Shown: piece after piece, positions 24,077-32,604 of the stretch
Layout of the letters: each line of letters opens with the position of its first letter
How positions within the stretch are numbered: the first letter of the stretch is position 1
NCBI GenBank assembly: GCA_015522695.1
Contig: WALT01000021.1
Coordinates: 1-35,435, forward strand
Direction: 5' to 3'
Length of the DNA: 35,435 bases
From: Nitrososphaerota archaeon
GTDB lineage: Archaea > Thermoproteota > Nitrososphaeria > Conexivisphaerales > Conexivisphaeraceae
The notes under the pieces: generated by a model
Databases searched by the model: none
Told to the model about the DNA's origin: nothing
The model's input: the letters and a program-made list of their open reading frames with translations, nothing else
Program-made: the position numbers and the translations under genes

Positions 24077-24319
24077 CCCGGGCTATGGTCCAGACATACA
24101 TGCACTTAACGGTTTTAGCTACGTGACTATCCCCTCTGGGCTTAGATACATTGAATATCACATAGTTTCTGTTTCCCGTTAAATTCCCTCTGACGGTTGA
24201 TCTTCCGGCTTCCATGTCGGATGGATGATAGCGATCGATCATTGACATGTGGGATCGATCGATTAAAGGTCTCCAATGGATCATCGTTACATATGGAAAG
24301 CCTGTCATCAGATGAAATC

Positions 24320-25354
24320 CTAGGCGTTGATTGACCGGTTTATTTTCCAGCCTTGAAAATCCCGTTTACATACATATAGTGCCCGGTATAAACCGTCCGC
24401 GGCCTCTAAGATCCTATCCGAGGCCATGAGCGCCCTTATCCAATCCATTGGCACACTCTCCTCACCCATATTCGCCCCCGCTATAGCCCCCGCCATGGAA
24501 GCTATTGTATCGGAGTCTCCATGAAGCCTCGCCGCCTCGAGCACCGTCTTCTCCAAGTCCATGTTCGAGACGAAGGCATATACAGCTGTAGGTACGGAGC
24601 TGAACGCCTCAACACCCACGCCGAGCTTCTCCTCCGCCTCCATCAGGTTCGCACCGTACTCCAACAACCTTTCGGCTTCCTTGAGCTTCCCCCTATAGAC
24701 ATCTGAAACATCCAGTGAGACGAGATAGCCCAGCATATCCTTGGGATCGAGTTCACCGGGCCTCCTGGAGACGGCATAGGATACTGCCGCAGCCTGTACC
24801 AATGCCCCTTCAAACCCCAGTGGATGGTTATGGGTGGGTCTGCATGCCTCCCTCACATGTCGTGGGAGCTCATCAGAAACATCATTGTAGAAGAGGCCGA
24901 GCGGTGAGATCCTCATGGCACAGCCGTTTCCATATGAGCCGCCCGGATATAGCTTCTTGTCCAGCTCCAAGGGCCCCTCACCCCTCAATATCATCCTGAA
25001 TATCTTGGGGGGTCCGGGTCCATATCCCCTCCAGGGCTCCCTCCTCCACCCCTCCGCCAAGTCGATGGCTAGCCTCTCCGCGACCACATGGCAATTCTCG
25101 GCCAGGTGAAGCGCCAGAACGAGCGTTTCCGCCGTGTCATCTGTGTACTCCAAGGGGTCGGTGGATCTGCCCCTCACCCTGCCAAGGGCATCACCTAATG
25201 CGGCGGCAAGGAGGGATCCCCTAAACTTGGACCTCAAGCCGCACGGATTATGACGTTCACAGCTGTTAAAGCTGTTTCTCGAATCGATGGAGGAGTTCAC
25301 CGCGGCCGGATATCCTCCGAGGGCACTCTGTCGTCGACGGCCGACGATAAACAT
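24320..25354 (-). CDS. ADP-ribosylglycohydrolase family protein
   Basis: A 344-residue protein of the DraG/ARH family, which cleaves ADP-ribose from proteins or small molecules with two divalent metal ions. Conserved features are FRGSLLAAALGDALG near 44, the metal-binding TDDT at 71-74, NGCAMRISPLG, and the C-terminal HGDSDTIASMAGAIAGA with the second Asp cluster. The first 40 residues are unlike the family, but the ATG at 25354 is preceded by AGGAGGAC at a suitable distance, so the extension may be real; TTG 25237 is the alternative. It sits between hisF and hisE on the same strand, 47 bp after hisF, and so is probably co-transcribed with histidine genes. Confidence 0.85.
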   Translation of the reverse strand: MFIVGRRRQSALGGYPAAVNSSIDSRNSFNSCERHNPCGLRSKFRGSLLAAALGDALGRVRGRSTDPLEYTDDTAETLVLALHLAENCHVVAERLAIDLAEGWRREPWRGYGPGPPKIFRMILRGEGPLELDKKLYPGGSYGNGCAMRISPLGLFYNDVSDELPRHVREACRPTHNHPLGFEGALVQAAAVSYAVSRRPGELDPKDMLGYLVSLDVSDVYRGKLKEAERLLEYGANLMEAEEKLGVGVEAFSSVPTAVYAFVSNMDLEKTVLEAARLHGDSDTIASMAGAIAGANMGEESVPMDWIRALMASDRILEAADGLYRALYVCKRDFQGWKINRSINA

Positions 25355-25401
25355 GTCGTTCGGTCCTCCTGTTAGATTATGTTGGCGTTCAGCCGAAGGG
25401 A

Positions 25402-26157
25402 CTAGAGCCTCACCTCTATCCCCTTTGACGCCAGATATTCCTTTATCTGGCGTATCGTCGTCTGGCGGTAGTGGAATATTCCCGCTGCCAGTGCTGCGTC
25501 CGCCCCTGCCACGGTGAAGGCCTCTAGGAAGTGTATGGGCTTTCCAGCCCCTCCACTCGCTATCACCGGCACCTGAGCTTCTTCTACGACCGCCTTCGTG
25601 AGCTGGAGGTCATACCCCCGTCTCGTTCCATCCCTGTCTATGCTGGTGAGAAGTATCTCCCCTGCCCCCAGTGTGGCCGTTTCCTCGGCCCATTTTACAG
25701 CATCCAGCCCTGTGGGCCGCTTGCCTCCTACAACATACACCTCCCACCAACCATCCCTTTTTTTGGCGTCTATCGCCACCACGATCGCCTGACTACCATA
25801 CTCCCTCGCCGACTCCTCCACAAGGCTTGGATTTCTCACCGCCGCTGTATTTATCGAGACCTTATCGGCCCCAGAATCCAGCAGATGGCCGAAGTCCTCT
25901 AAACTCGAGACGCCGCCCCCGACCGTGAAGGGTATCGTCAGGGTGCTAGCCACGTCCCTCACCAGGTTGTAGAGCGGCTTTCTCTGCTCAGCGGTGGCGG
26001 AGATGTCCAGGAAGACCAGCTCGTCGGCGACCTCCTCCTCATACCTCGCAGCCAGTTCTACCGGATCTCCAGCATCCCGTAGGCCCTCGAACCTCACGCC
26101 CTTGACCACGCGGCCATCCTTGATGTCCAGACAAGGTATCAGACGTTTCGCCGGCAT
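25402..26157 (-). CDS. hisF: Imidazole glycerol phosphate synthase cyclase subunit HisF
   Basis: A 251-residue TIM barrel. The catalytic D11 (PCLDIKDG) and D130 (VVAIDAKK) are present, with phosphate-binding GGGV near 80 and SGGAG near the C-terminus. It uses ammonia from HisH to form imidazole glycerol phosphate and AICAR. The open frame continues to 26244 but ATG 26157 has GGAGG seven bases upstream and gives the normal start [11 protein letters not shown]. It overlaps the end of hisA by 19 bp. Confidence 0.95.
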   Translation of the reverse strand: MPAKRLIPCLDIKDGRVVKGVRFEGLRDAGDPVELAARYEEEVADELVFLDISATAEQRKPLYNLVRDVASTLTIPFTVGGGVSSLEDFGHLLDSGADKVSINTAAVRNPSLVEESAREYGSQAIVVAIDAKKRDGWWEVYVVGGKRPTGLDAVKWAEETATLGAGEILLTSIDRDGTRRGYDLQLTKAVVEEAQVPVIASGGAGKPIHFLEAFTVAGADAALAAGIFHYRQTTIRQIKEYLASKGIEVRL

Positions 26158-26864
26158 CTTCCTGCCTCCATAGCACCCCTCAGGTTCATCGAGCCCGTGT
26201 ATATTGCCATCCCCAGGATCGCTGCGTCCACCCCGGCATGACAAAGGGCCCTCAGATGTTCGAGGGAGGATATACCCCCAGCATATATCAGAAGCTTGCT
26301 GGTCATCCTCCTCAGCACCTCCACATCTTTCATCCGAGGACCAGCTAGCGTCCCCTCCACATCGACCTGCGTGTACAGGTAGCCGCCAATCCTCTTCACC
26401 TCGAGCATCCTGATCGCCTCCTCCACACTAATGCTCGCTTCCTTCGTCCAGCCGCTGTACACGATCCGACCCCCTCTCTCTTCCACCGCCGCCAGTACAC
26501 GATCTTCTCGGAGCACGTCGGACAGCCTATCTAGAAAGCCGGGATCTGTTATCCAGGCTGAGCCCACGACTATCCTGTCCACAGAGCCCGCGGCCTCCAG
26601 CGTGTGCTCTATGCTACGTATACCTCCACCGTACTGTATTCTAGCTCCCAACTCCCTCTTCATCTTGGAGGCGATGCGGAGGTTTGCTGGATGGCCTAGC
26701 TCCACCCCATCGAGGTCTACTATGTGAAGCCACCTGGCTCCATCCTCTGTGAGCCTGTACGCTATCTCGATGGGATCCCCTAGGATCAGGCCCGTTCCCT
26801 TCTCACCTTTGACCCTTTTCACAGCCCTACCGCCCTCCAGATCTATCGAAGGTATTACCTCCAT
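26139..26864 (-). CDS. hisA: ProFAR isomerase HisA
   Basis: A 241-residue TIM barrel that isomerises ProFAR to PRFAR. D8 in PSIDLEGG is the first catalytic aspartate; the second active-site position, normally Asp in (V/L)D(A/S)R, reads AAVEERGG, so E128 replaces it. The phosphate-binding YGGGIR and YAGGIS loops are intact. The ATG overlaps the hisG stop by one base (TAATG), so translation is coupled. Length is normal. Confidence 0.9.
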   Translation of the reverse strand: MEVIPSIDLEGGRAVKRVKGEKGTGLILGDPIEIAYRLTEDGARWLHIVDLDGVELGHPANLRIASKMKRELGARIQYGGGIRSIEHTLEAAGSVDRIVVGSAWITDPGFLDRLSDVLREDRVLAAVEERGGRIVYSGWTKEASISVEEAIRMLEVKRIGGYLYTQVDVEGTLAGPRMKDVEVLRRMTSKLLIYAGGISSLEHLRALCHAGVDAAILGMAIYTGSMNLRGAMEAGRCRRNV

Positions 26865-27733
26865 TAGGGGATCAACCTCCCCGCGTCCAGCGTCACTATA
26901 TCCCTAGCTCCCCTCCTCTTCAGCTCCAGGAGGAGTACCGGAAGGGAGGATATTGGAACCGCCACCAAGACCTCCCACATGGGCCTCTCCGATCTTATCT
27001 TCGCTATCATCGGGCCGCTCATCGATGGTAACACCTCGACCACAGCTTCTAGACGATCATCCGGCACATTCATGAGCAGGAGCTTGACGCTCCTAGCCAG
27101 TACCACACTTCTGATGGACTCCACCACCACCTCGGCTTCTTCCCTCCCCTGGTTGTCGGGACCGGCTATTAGGACGGCTGAGCTCTTCATTATCGTGTGT
27201 ACCGGTTTTAACCCATGCATCCTGAGCGTGGTCCCCGTAGACACGACATCGACTATGGCCTCCGCAGCCCCGAGCGCTGGCATGGCCTCCGCAGCCCCGC
27301 TCACCCTGACTATCTTCACCTCCATTCCCAGTTCATGGAAGAACCTTCCAGCCACGTTCACGTACTTCGTGGCTATCCTAGATCCTTTGGGCAGATCCTT
27401 CACGCTCTCTATTCCCGAGGGACGAGGTGATGCCAGAACTAACCTAGCATCTCCGAAACCGAGATCCATCAGTTCTTCTACGTCCACACCGGATTCCATT
27501 ATGAGGTCCCTACCCGTTATCCCAAGGTCGGCCGCTCCAGATGAGACTATCCAAGGGACGTCCTCCGCCCTAACATAGACCAAGTCCACTTTTTCCATGC
27601 TGGTCGGCGACACCAGGCTCCTGGACGATGGATCATAGAGAGGCTCTATCCCAGCTTCTCCGAGAAGCTTTAGTGCTGGTCTCCTGAGTCTGCCCTTATT
27701 CGGTACAGCTATCTTAACTCGATCGTCGCTCAT
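26864..27733 (-). CDS. hisG: ATP phosphoribosyltransferase HisG, long form
   Basis: A 289-residue first enzyme of histidine synthesis. Residues 1-210 are the two-lobed catalytic domain, with AVPNKGRL at 9-16 and the PRPP loop VSTGTTLRMHG. Residues 215-289 are the ACT-like regulatory domain of the long form, so it should be feedback-inhibited by histidine and need no HisZ. A TATA-like CTTTTATCTT (minus strand, 27774-27783) about 45 bp upstream suggests an internal promoter. An 18-bp exact repeat (27255-27272 and 27282-27299) encodes GAAEA twice without changing family length. Confidence 0.94.
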   Translation of the reverse strand: MSDDRVKIAVPNKGRLRRPALKLLGEAGIEPLYDPSSRSLVSPTSMEKVDLVYVRAEDVPWIVSSGAADLGITGRDLIMESGVDVEELMDLGFGDARLVLASPRPSGIESVKDLPKGSRIATKYVNVAGRFFHELGMEVKIVRVSGAAEAMPALGAAEAIVDVVSTGTTLRMHGLKPVHTIMKSSAVLIAGPDNQGREEAEVVVESIRSVVLARSVKLLLMNVPDDRLEAVVEVLPSMSGPMIAKIRSERPMWEVLVAVPISSLPVLLLELKRRGARDIVTLDAGRLIP

Positions 27734-27773
27734 GCCCTCTATGAACGCACATCGATGCTAGACGAAATGGAGA

Positions 27774-27783
27774 AAGATAAAAG
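27774..27783 (-). promoter_or_regulatory. TATA-like element upstream of hisG
   Basis: CTTTTATCTT on the minus strand, about 45 bp before the ATG. It would give a leader of about 20 nt. Confidence 0.4.
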
Positions 27784-27815
27784 AGTTGCTATGACGGGGC
27801 GAGGGAACAACCTCG

Positions 27816-28199
27816 TCAGCGTTCACCCTCAGGATAAGTTGCCACGAACAACATCGTCACCGGTTCCTTGCTCTTATTTATCAACTTGCGCTTGACTCCA
27901 GGTGGAATGTAGACCGTGTCCATTGTTTTGAGCTTCATCTCCCCTTCGTCCGTGACCAAGGTCAACGTGCCGGATAGAACTATGTATACCCGCTCAATAT
28001 CCGAGGCGCTCATCTCTGCCCCACCTTCCGGGAGGAAATAGCTTAGACCGACCCAGAACGACTTCGGGCCGCCATGGTCCCTGTGCTGCAACAGGAAGGT
28101 CTTCACGTCAAAATGCTTGGCCGCAGGATATGTCACGGCATCCTTCAACTCCCTCTTAACTATACCGGCTCTTGCCAATTCACCGTAGAGGCTATCCAC
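27816..28199 (-). CDS. Cupin-domain protein
   Basis: A 127-residue single-domain cupin. Residues 50-115 contain the two cupin motif regions (ERVYIVLSGTLTLVTDEGE and YIPPGVKRKLINKSKEPVTML). The usual metal-binding histidines are largely absent: motif 1 has no HxH and motif 2 has KR in place of H. It may therefore bind a ligand without metal, or be inactive. It lies 30 bp after the cysteine desulfurase and 82 bp before hisG. The start is GTG 28199. Confidence 0.75.
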   Translation of the reverse strand: MDSLYGELARAGIVKRELKDAVTYPAAKHFDVKTFLLQHRDHGGPKSFWVGLSYFLPEGGAEMSASDIERVYIVLSGTLTLVTDEGEMKLKTMDTVYIPPGVKRKLINKSKEPVTMLFVATYPEGER

Positions 28200-28229
28200 A
28201 TACCTAAAAAGCGTTTACTCGTCCTTGGA

Positions 28230-29462
28230 CTATCCTCCTCCAACGAAGTCCCTGATGGCCGACACGAGGGCTTCTACATCCTCGATGGTATTATAGAGGT
28301 AGAAGCTGGCCCTCACGGTGCCTTGGCTAAAGCCCAGCCTCTCCACGAGGGGCTGGGCGCAGTGATGACCGGAGCGCACCGCGATGTTCCTGGATGAGAG
28401 GAAGCCAGCCATGGCATGTGGATTATAGTAACCATGCTTCCCTTGAACGACGAATGATATCATGCTCCTATCCGTTCTGCGAGGTCCAACTATCTTCACA
28501 CCCCTTATCCCGGCCAACTTCTCCTCCGCTGCCCTGACCAGTCTGCCCTCATGCTCTCTGATGTTCTCCAACCCGATGCGCATCAGATATTTCGCAGCTT
28601 CAGTCAAGCCCACGGCTCCCTCTATGTTGGGCGTTCCGGCCTCCAACCTCCAGGGGACGTCCAGATAGGATACGTTGAGTTTCAGCTCCCCGACATCTGG
28701 CCTTAGCTTCACACTTCTGATGATGCCACCTCCGACCTCTGGTGGCTCGAGATCCTCTAGCAGATCATGTCTACCCCACATCACCCCTATCCCACTGGGG
28801 CCTAACATCTTGTGTCCGCTGAACACGTAGAAATCTGCACCTAATCCTCCCACATCGAGAGGGATATGTGGTGCTGCCTGGGCGCCATCCACTATCAATA
28901 GAGCACCTACCTCATGAGCAAGCCTGGATACTTCACGCAAGGGCGTCTCGGCCCCCGTCACATTAGATACATGTGTGACCGCCATTATCCTAGTTCTGGA
29001 GTCCACCTTCGATTCCATATCCTCTAGGTCTATCGTACCGTCCTCCCTGACGTCCGTCACCACGAGTTGGGCTTTCCTCCGTTTAGCAATCCTGGCCCAT
29101 GGAAGGATGTTGCTGTGATGTTCCGCGATCGTGATGAGCAGCTCATCGCCTTCTCCGAGCTGGATGGAGAGGGATCTTGCCAGGGCGTTCAAGAGGGATG
29201 TCGTGCCTCCCCCGAACACGATCTCGTCGCCGTTACGCGCTCTTATCAGAGAAGCCAGGATCCTATGTGCATCCTCATAGGCCTCAGTCGTCTCGAGAGC
29301 GATCCTATAGGTCCCCCTGTGGACGTTCGAGTTGAACCTCCTGTAGTATTCCGATATTGCCTCTATCACCTGGCTGGGCTTCTGAGATGTCGCGGCATTA
29401 TCCAAGTAGACGATCCCCGTAGAGAATATCGGGAAGTCCTCCCTCACGGTATATGGGTCCAC
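28230..29462 (-). CDS. sufS: Cysteine desulfurase, SufS-type
   Basis: A 410-residue PLP enzyme of group II. The PLP lysine is K218 (FSGHKMLGP), H115/H116 stack on the cofactor (AEHHSNI), D192 (VDGAQA) binds the ring nitrogen, and the persulfide cysteine is C368 in RSGHHCAQP. VYLDNAATSQKP near the N-terminus is the family hallmark. It would mobilise sulfur from cysteine, probably for SufBC encoded at 12.8-14.8 kb, since no SufE or SufU is seen. The start is GTG 29462 with a TATA box 25 bp upstream. Confidence 0.92.
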   Translation of the reverse strand: MDPYTVREDFPIFSTGIVYLDNAATSQKPSQVIEAISEYYRRFNSNVHRGTYRIALETTEAYEDAHRILASLIRARNGDEIVFGGGTTSLLNALARSLSIQLGEGDELLITIAEHHSNILPWARIAKRRKAQLVVTDVREDGTIDLEDMESKVDSRTRIMAVTHVSNVTGAETPLREVSRLAHEVGALLIVDGAQAAPHIPLDVGGLGADFYVFSGHKMLGPSGIGVMWGRHDLLEDLEPPEVGGGIIRSVKLRPDVGELKLNVSYLDVPWRLEAGTPNIEGAVGLTEAAKYLMRIGLENIREHEGRLVRAAEEKLAGIRGVKIVGPRRTDRSMISFVVQGKHGYYNPHAMAGFLSSRNIAVRSGHHCAQPLVERLGFSQGTVRASFYLYNTIEDVEALVSAIRDFVGGG

Positions 29463-29483
29463 ACGACGTGTTTGAAAGCGCAG

Positions 29484-29491
29484 CTTAAAAG
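29484..29491 (-). promoter_or_regulatory. TATA box for sufS
   Basis: CTTTTAAG on the minus strand is centred 25 bp before the GTG at 29462. It may head the whole sufS-cupin-his run. Confidence 0.5.
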
Positions 29492-29764
29492 CTAAGCGAT
29501 CCAGATGCCAACAGAGGGCCCCCGAAGTTCAGCAGGTGTCGCAGGGCAGGTCAATGAAGAGAAGCGATGTAGCCCTGCTGGCCTGCAGAGCATCTTCTAG
29601 GTGGTCGATCAGTTAGACGATGAAAAGGGACAGAAGTTGGGTGATGGAATTGTTGTGAAGATCGTTAGATGATTGAAACGGCCACGTAGATGGTTACGTT
29701 AGGACGGACGTCGGGAACTGCTAGATAACGATCTTTTTTCTCTCGAAGTTTTAGATCTACATCC
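29492..29764. other. Gene-free spacer between sufS and the PhoU remnant
   Basis: No coding pattern was recognised on either strand. GCAGGGC near 29541 and GCCCTGC near 29572 could pair across about 25 nt. Several RTGATG-like words occur around 29618-29672 but without CTGA D boxes, so no box C/D RNA is called. Confidence 0.4.
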
Positions 29765-30314
29765 CTATAGGCTATCAAGCGTGTATTTGGCGATATATTT
29801 TGCATGGCCACCTATACGCTCGACATGCCTCGCGATGACGATCTTGGCAGCGTAATACTTCGATACTGTTTCTATGGATATCAGCTTCTTCAGTGGTCCA
29901 CGTAGAGGCTATCGAGCTTCTTGTCCATATCCAAGACCTTCCTGGCGTAGTCCGAGTCACCTTCGATAAAGCTTCGGGCTGCTAGCTCAACCATGGATAG
30001 CCCATTTTTAGCCCTTCACCGAATATCTCCAGGCTGGGCCGTTCACGATGCTATCCATCCTACTTATCTCTCCGCAATACCTGCCGATCCTGTAGAAATC
30101 ATAGCACGCATTTATGTATGCCTCGATGGATCTTAAGCTCTCCCTAGAGGCTGGAACTCAGCTATGGATAGCAACACATGGATCTGGATGACCTGGGAAC
30201 GATAGACCAGGAGCTATAGGCAGGCGTAATAGTAGCCCATAGGGCGGTGTAGGTCAGCAACCATCAACACAACTCCTGGGCTTCATCATCCCATCGCAGT
30301 CCTCCCTTCTTCAT
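29765..30314 (-). pseudogene. Decayed PhoU-family gene
   Basis: No single frame is open, but the minus strand gives PhoU-like helices when frames are joined. SLRSIEAYINACYDFYRIGR and then CGEISRMDSIVNG (about 30139-30040) match the first-bundle RIG helix. MVELAARSFIEGDSDYARKV then LDMDKKLDSLYVDH (29994-29893) matches the D-E-A linker region, and ISIETVSKYYAAKIVIARH then VERIGGHAKYIAKYTLDSL, ending at TAG 29765, matches the second-bundle ERIGDHA signature. A start MKKGGLRWDDEAQEL is possible at 30314. At least four indels or stops interrupt it. A functional PiT-associated DUF47 gene exists at 19016-19681. Confidence 0.75.
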
Positions 30315-30432
30315 CTCTATAACTGTGCTTGCAGGGATCTATTTCGGCTATAGCGTGTTGGAGAGGCCTCTGCACTACAGTATCGGGGACGGGTCTCTCG
30401 CGCTTGAGCAACTCGTCAGGATTAGCCCAGCT

Positions 30433-31830
30433 CTACGTGACTATATCGGCGAGCCTTCCCTTCTCCAGGGCGCGCTTGACCTCAAGCGCTATCCTCTGTC
30501 CCGTGCTCATGGGCTTCCCGTACTTTATGTTCGAGTACTGGGCGCCCAACCCCATGTGAACGTTTGTCCCCCCACCATGTCTCAGCGCCAGGTCCTGAGT
30601 TACTGGGATATGCATGGGAGCCTCCCCTTCGGCATCGTAGAGACCGAAGTGGCCTGGACCTTGGGAATACTCCATCTTTATCGTCGGCCTTAGCCCCCAC
30701 TTACTGGGCTTATCCCACGTTATCAGCGTCTGGAGGCACCATGCTCCGATCATGCCCGGCGGCTCGTGCTCCGCTATCGTCAGCAGGAACGAGTCGGCGA
30801 CCCTCAATACATCCTTGAGCAGGGACTCACGGACGCTCAGCAGGGCATGTAGTGTCACCTCGAAGGAGGGCACCATCCTTTCCATTATCTTCTCCTGGAC
30901 GTCCAGCGGTAACCTCTTGAGACCATCGAGTATCGTCTCCCTCCTCTCATCTATTGAAAGGAGCTCGTTTGACAAGAACATCCTAGCTTCCTCTACGCTG
31001 ACTCGATAGAGCCTGGAGAAGGCCTTCTCCAGACCACCCCAGCTCTCGGAGGCATTGAGGGGTGAATAGAAGAAGTTGAAGTTGGCGTGGGGACCTAATA
31101 CGAGCTGCTCCAATCTGGCTGCCCTCAGGCTGTCCTCATCCAAGTTGCCAGCTTTCATCTCCATCTCCACCTTTCTTTCCATGTCCTCTGAGTCGGCAGC
31201 GAAAATGAAGGTGCGCTCGAACCTTCTCTTGGGATGGTGCGCCTTGAGGACGAGTGGTTCATCGATCTTCTCCTTGAAACTCATCCCGCTCCTGGTGACC
31301 TCGAACCCGTAGGCCTTGGGGTACGGTATCCCTGCCTGCTCCGCGAACCAGTAGTAGTCCTTCTCTATCCCTCTGTTCTCCATTTTGAGGAGCCTCCTGG
31401 AGCCAACCATGGGGGCCGAGAACTCGTCTTCTATCCTCGAGCAGTGCTCGTCCCCTCCCATATACACGGTGAAGGCCCTGTTGGGCACTTGGAGGGGCTC
31501 GAACTCGACCAAGTCATCCAAGTACTTGTAGAGGTCGCTGTACTTGTCGAGAACCAGTATCCCGGTATGCCATCCTCTTCCCCTGAGGTCTCTGGGATCC
31601 TCCACGACGGCGACTCCGCGAGCCACGGAGGGCAGGTCCTCAGTGGGCTCCCCGGACACGGGATTCTGAAGATATATTATCGCTCTCTCCCTCGTGGTGT
31701 ATATTATGCTCTTGAACCTATAGCTGCGGGCCCCATACCAGGCATCAAGAGCTGAGTGGGAGCCGAGCATAAGCATCGTGGGTTCCCTGTACTTGGAAGC
31801 TAGCTCCTGCATCTCCTCCCTGGATATCAA
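30433..31830 (-). CDS. purP: Long, divergent PurP-family ATP-grasp ligase
   Basis: A 465-residue homologue of the archaeal FAICAR synthetase PurP, which formylates AICAR with formate and ATP in purine synthesis. The N-terminal domain has MLGSHSALDAWYGAR, and the ATP-grasp part shows EPLVLKAHHPKRRFERTFIFA and a C-terminal GGGTNVHMG followed by YGKPMSTGQRIALEVKRAL. Typical PurP is about 340-380 residues, so this one carries roughly 90 extra, including a loop of about 45 before the GGGTN motif. The acidic FEISAR-type segment is replaced by PVTQDLALRHGG. It may be a PurP paralogue with another acceptor. The start is TTG 31830 with TATA CTTATTTA about 32 bp upstream. Divergent from deoC. Confidence 0.75.
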   Translation of the reverse strand: MISREEMQELASKYREPTMLMLGSHSALDAWYGARSYRFKSIIYTTRERAIIYLQNPVSGEPTEDLPSVARGVAVVEDPRDLRGRGWHTGILVLDKYSDLYKYLDDLVEFEPLQVPNRAFTVYMGGDEHCSRIEDEFSAPMVGSRRLLKMENRGIEKDYYWFAEQAGIPYPKAYGFEVTRSGMSFKEKIDEPLVLKAHHPKRRFERTFIFAADSEDMERKVEMEMKAGNLDEDSLRAARLEQLVLGPHANFNFFYSPLNASESWGGLEKAFSRLYRVSVEEARMFLSNELLSIDERRETILDGLKRLPLDVQEKIMERMVPSFEVTLHALLSVRESLLKDVLRVADSFLLTIAEHEPPGMIGAWCLQTLITWDKPSKWGLRPTIKMEYSQGPGHFGLYDAEGEAPMHIPVTQDLALRHGGGTNVHMGLGAQYSNIKYGKPMSTGQRIALEVKRALEKGRLADIVT

Positions 31831-31895
31831 AACGAACTGGGAAGCCCTCTACCTGTAAATAAGTTGTTATTCCGAGGTCGTGTAAAGATATATGG

Positions 31896-32603
31896 ATGGA
31901 AGCCGCTACGGCTTCGGGCATGATCGGATTTCGTGTCAGCAAGGAGGAGCTGGCCTCGAGGATAGAGCACACGGTGCTGATCCCATCGATCAGGTGGCTG
32001 GATGTAGAAAGGGTGGTCCAGGAGACCGAGAGCTACGGGTTCAGATGCTCGGTGGTCCCGCCGCACATGGTCGCCGAGGCGGCAGCAGCCTCCACGAGGC
32101 CTGTGTGCACGGTGGCTGGCTTTCCCTTCGGCTACCAGCCTACCGTGGCCAAGCTAGCTGAGCTAGAGGCGGCGGCCGAGGCTGGAGCGGTAGAGGTTGA
32201 CGTGGTGATGAACCTATCCGCTTTTCTTGATGGCAGGATAGAGTATGTGAGACGAGAGCTGGAGCTCATTTCCCATGAGGCCCATAGCCATGGCATAGTG
32301 CTCAAGGTTATCCTGGAGACGGGACTCATCGGAGGGCATGTGGAGGAAGCGGCCCTGATCGCCGCCGATAGTGGAGCGGACTATGTGAAGACGTGCACGG
32401 GCTTCGGGCCTCGAGGAGCGACCCTGGAGGATGTGTTGAAGATTAGAAGGGCTATCGGAGGGAGAGCCAAGGTGAAGGCGGCAGGAGGGATAAGGGAGAC
32501 CGTGTTCGCGCTCCAGCTGCTGGCGGCTGGAGCTGACACGATAGGCACGAGCTCCGGACCTAGGATCGTGGAGGGATTAGAGAAGCTCAGCGACCTAGGC
32601 TAG
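31896..32603 (+). CDS. deoC: Deoxyribose-phosphate aldolase
   Basis: A 235-residue TIM-barrel class I aldolase cleaving 2-deoxyribose 5-phosphate to acetaldehyde and glyceraldehyde 3-phosphate. The Schiff-base lysine is K165 (DYVKTCTGFG), the proton-relay residues are D102 (VEVDVVMN) and K194 (AKVKAAGGIR). The ATG at 31896 and the ATG at 31920 (MIGFRVSKEEL) are both possible; an AT-rich element just upstream suits the later one. Divergent from purP with about 65 bp between them. Confidence 0.92.
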   Translation: MEAATASGMIGFRVSKEELASRIEHTVLIPSIRWLDVERVVQETESYGFRCSVVPPHMVAEAAAASTRPVCTVAGFPFGYQPTVAKLAELEAAAEAGAVEVDVVMNLSAFLDGRIEYVRRELELISHEAHSHGIVLKVILETGLIGGHVEEAALIAADSGADYVKTCTGFGPRGATLEDVLKIRRAIGGRAKVKAAGGIRETVFALQLLAAGADTIGTSSGPRIVEGLEKLSDLG

Positions 32604-32604
32604 A

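Noticed and set aside
23961-24308. 115-codon minus-strand frame overlapping hisE
   Set aside because: Half of it overlaps hisE in another frame, with unusual composition and no motif.
29610-29690. Box C/D guide RNA
   Set aside because: Several TGATG words look like C boxes, but no CTGA D boxes lie at proper spacing.
30325-30693. 122-codon plus-strand frame
   Set aside because: Antisense to the 3' end of purP; the non-overlapping part is spacer upstream of the PhoU remnant.
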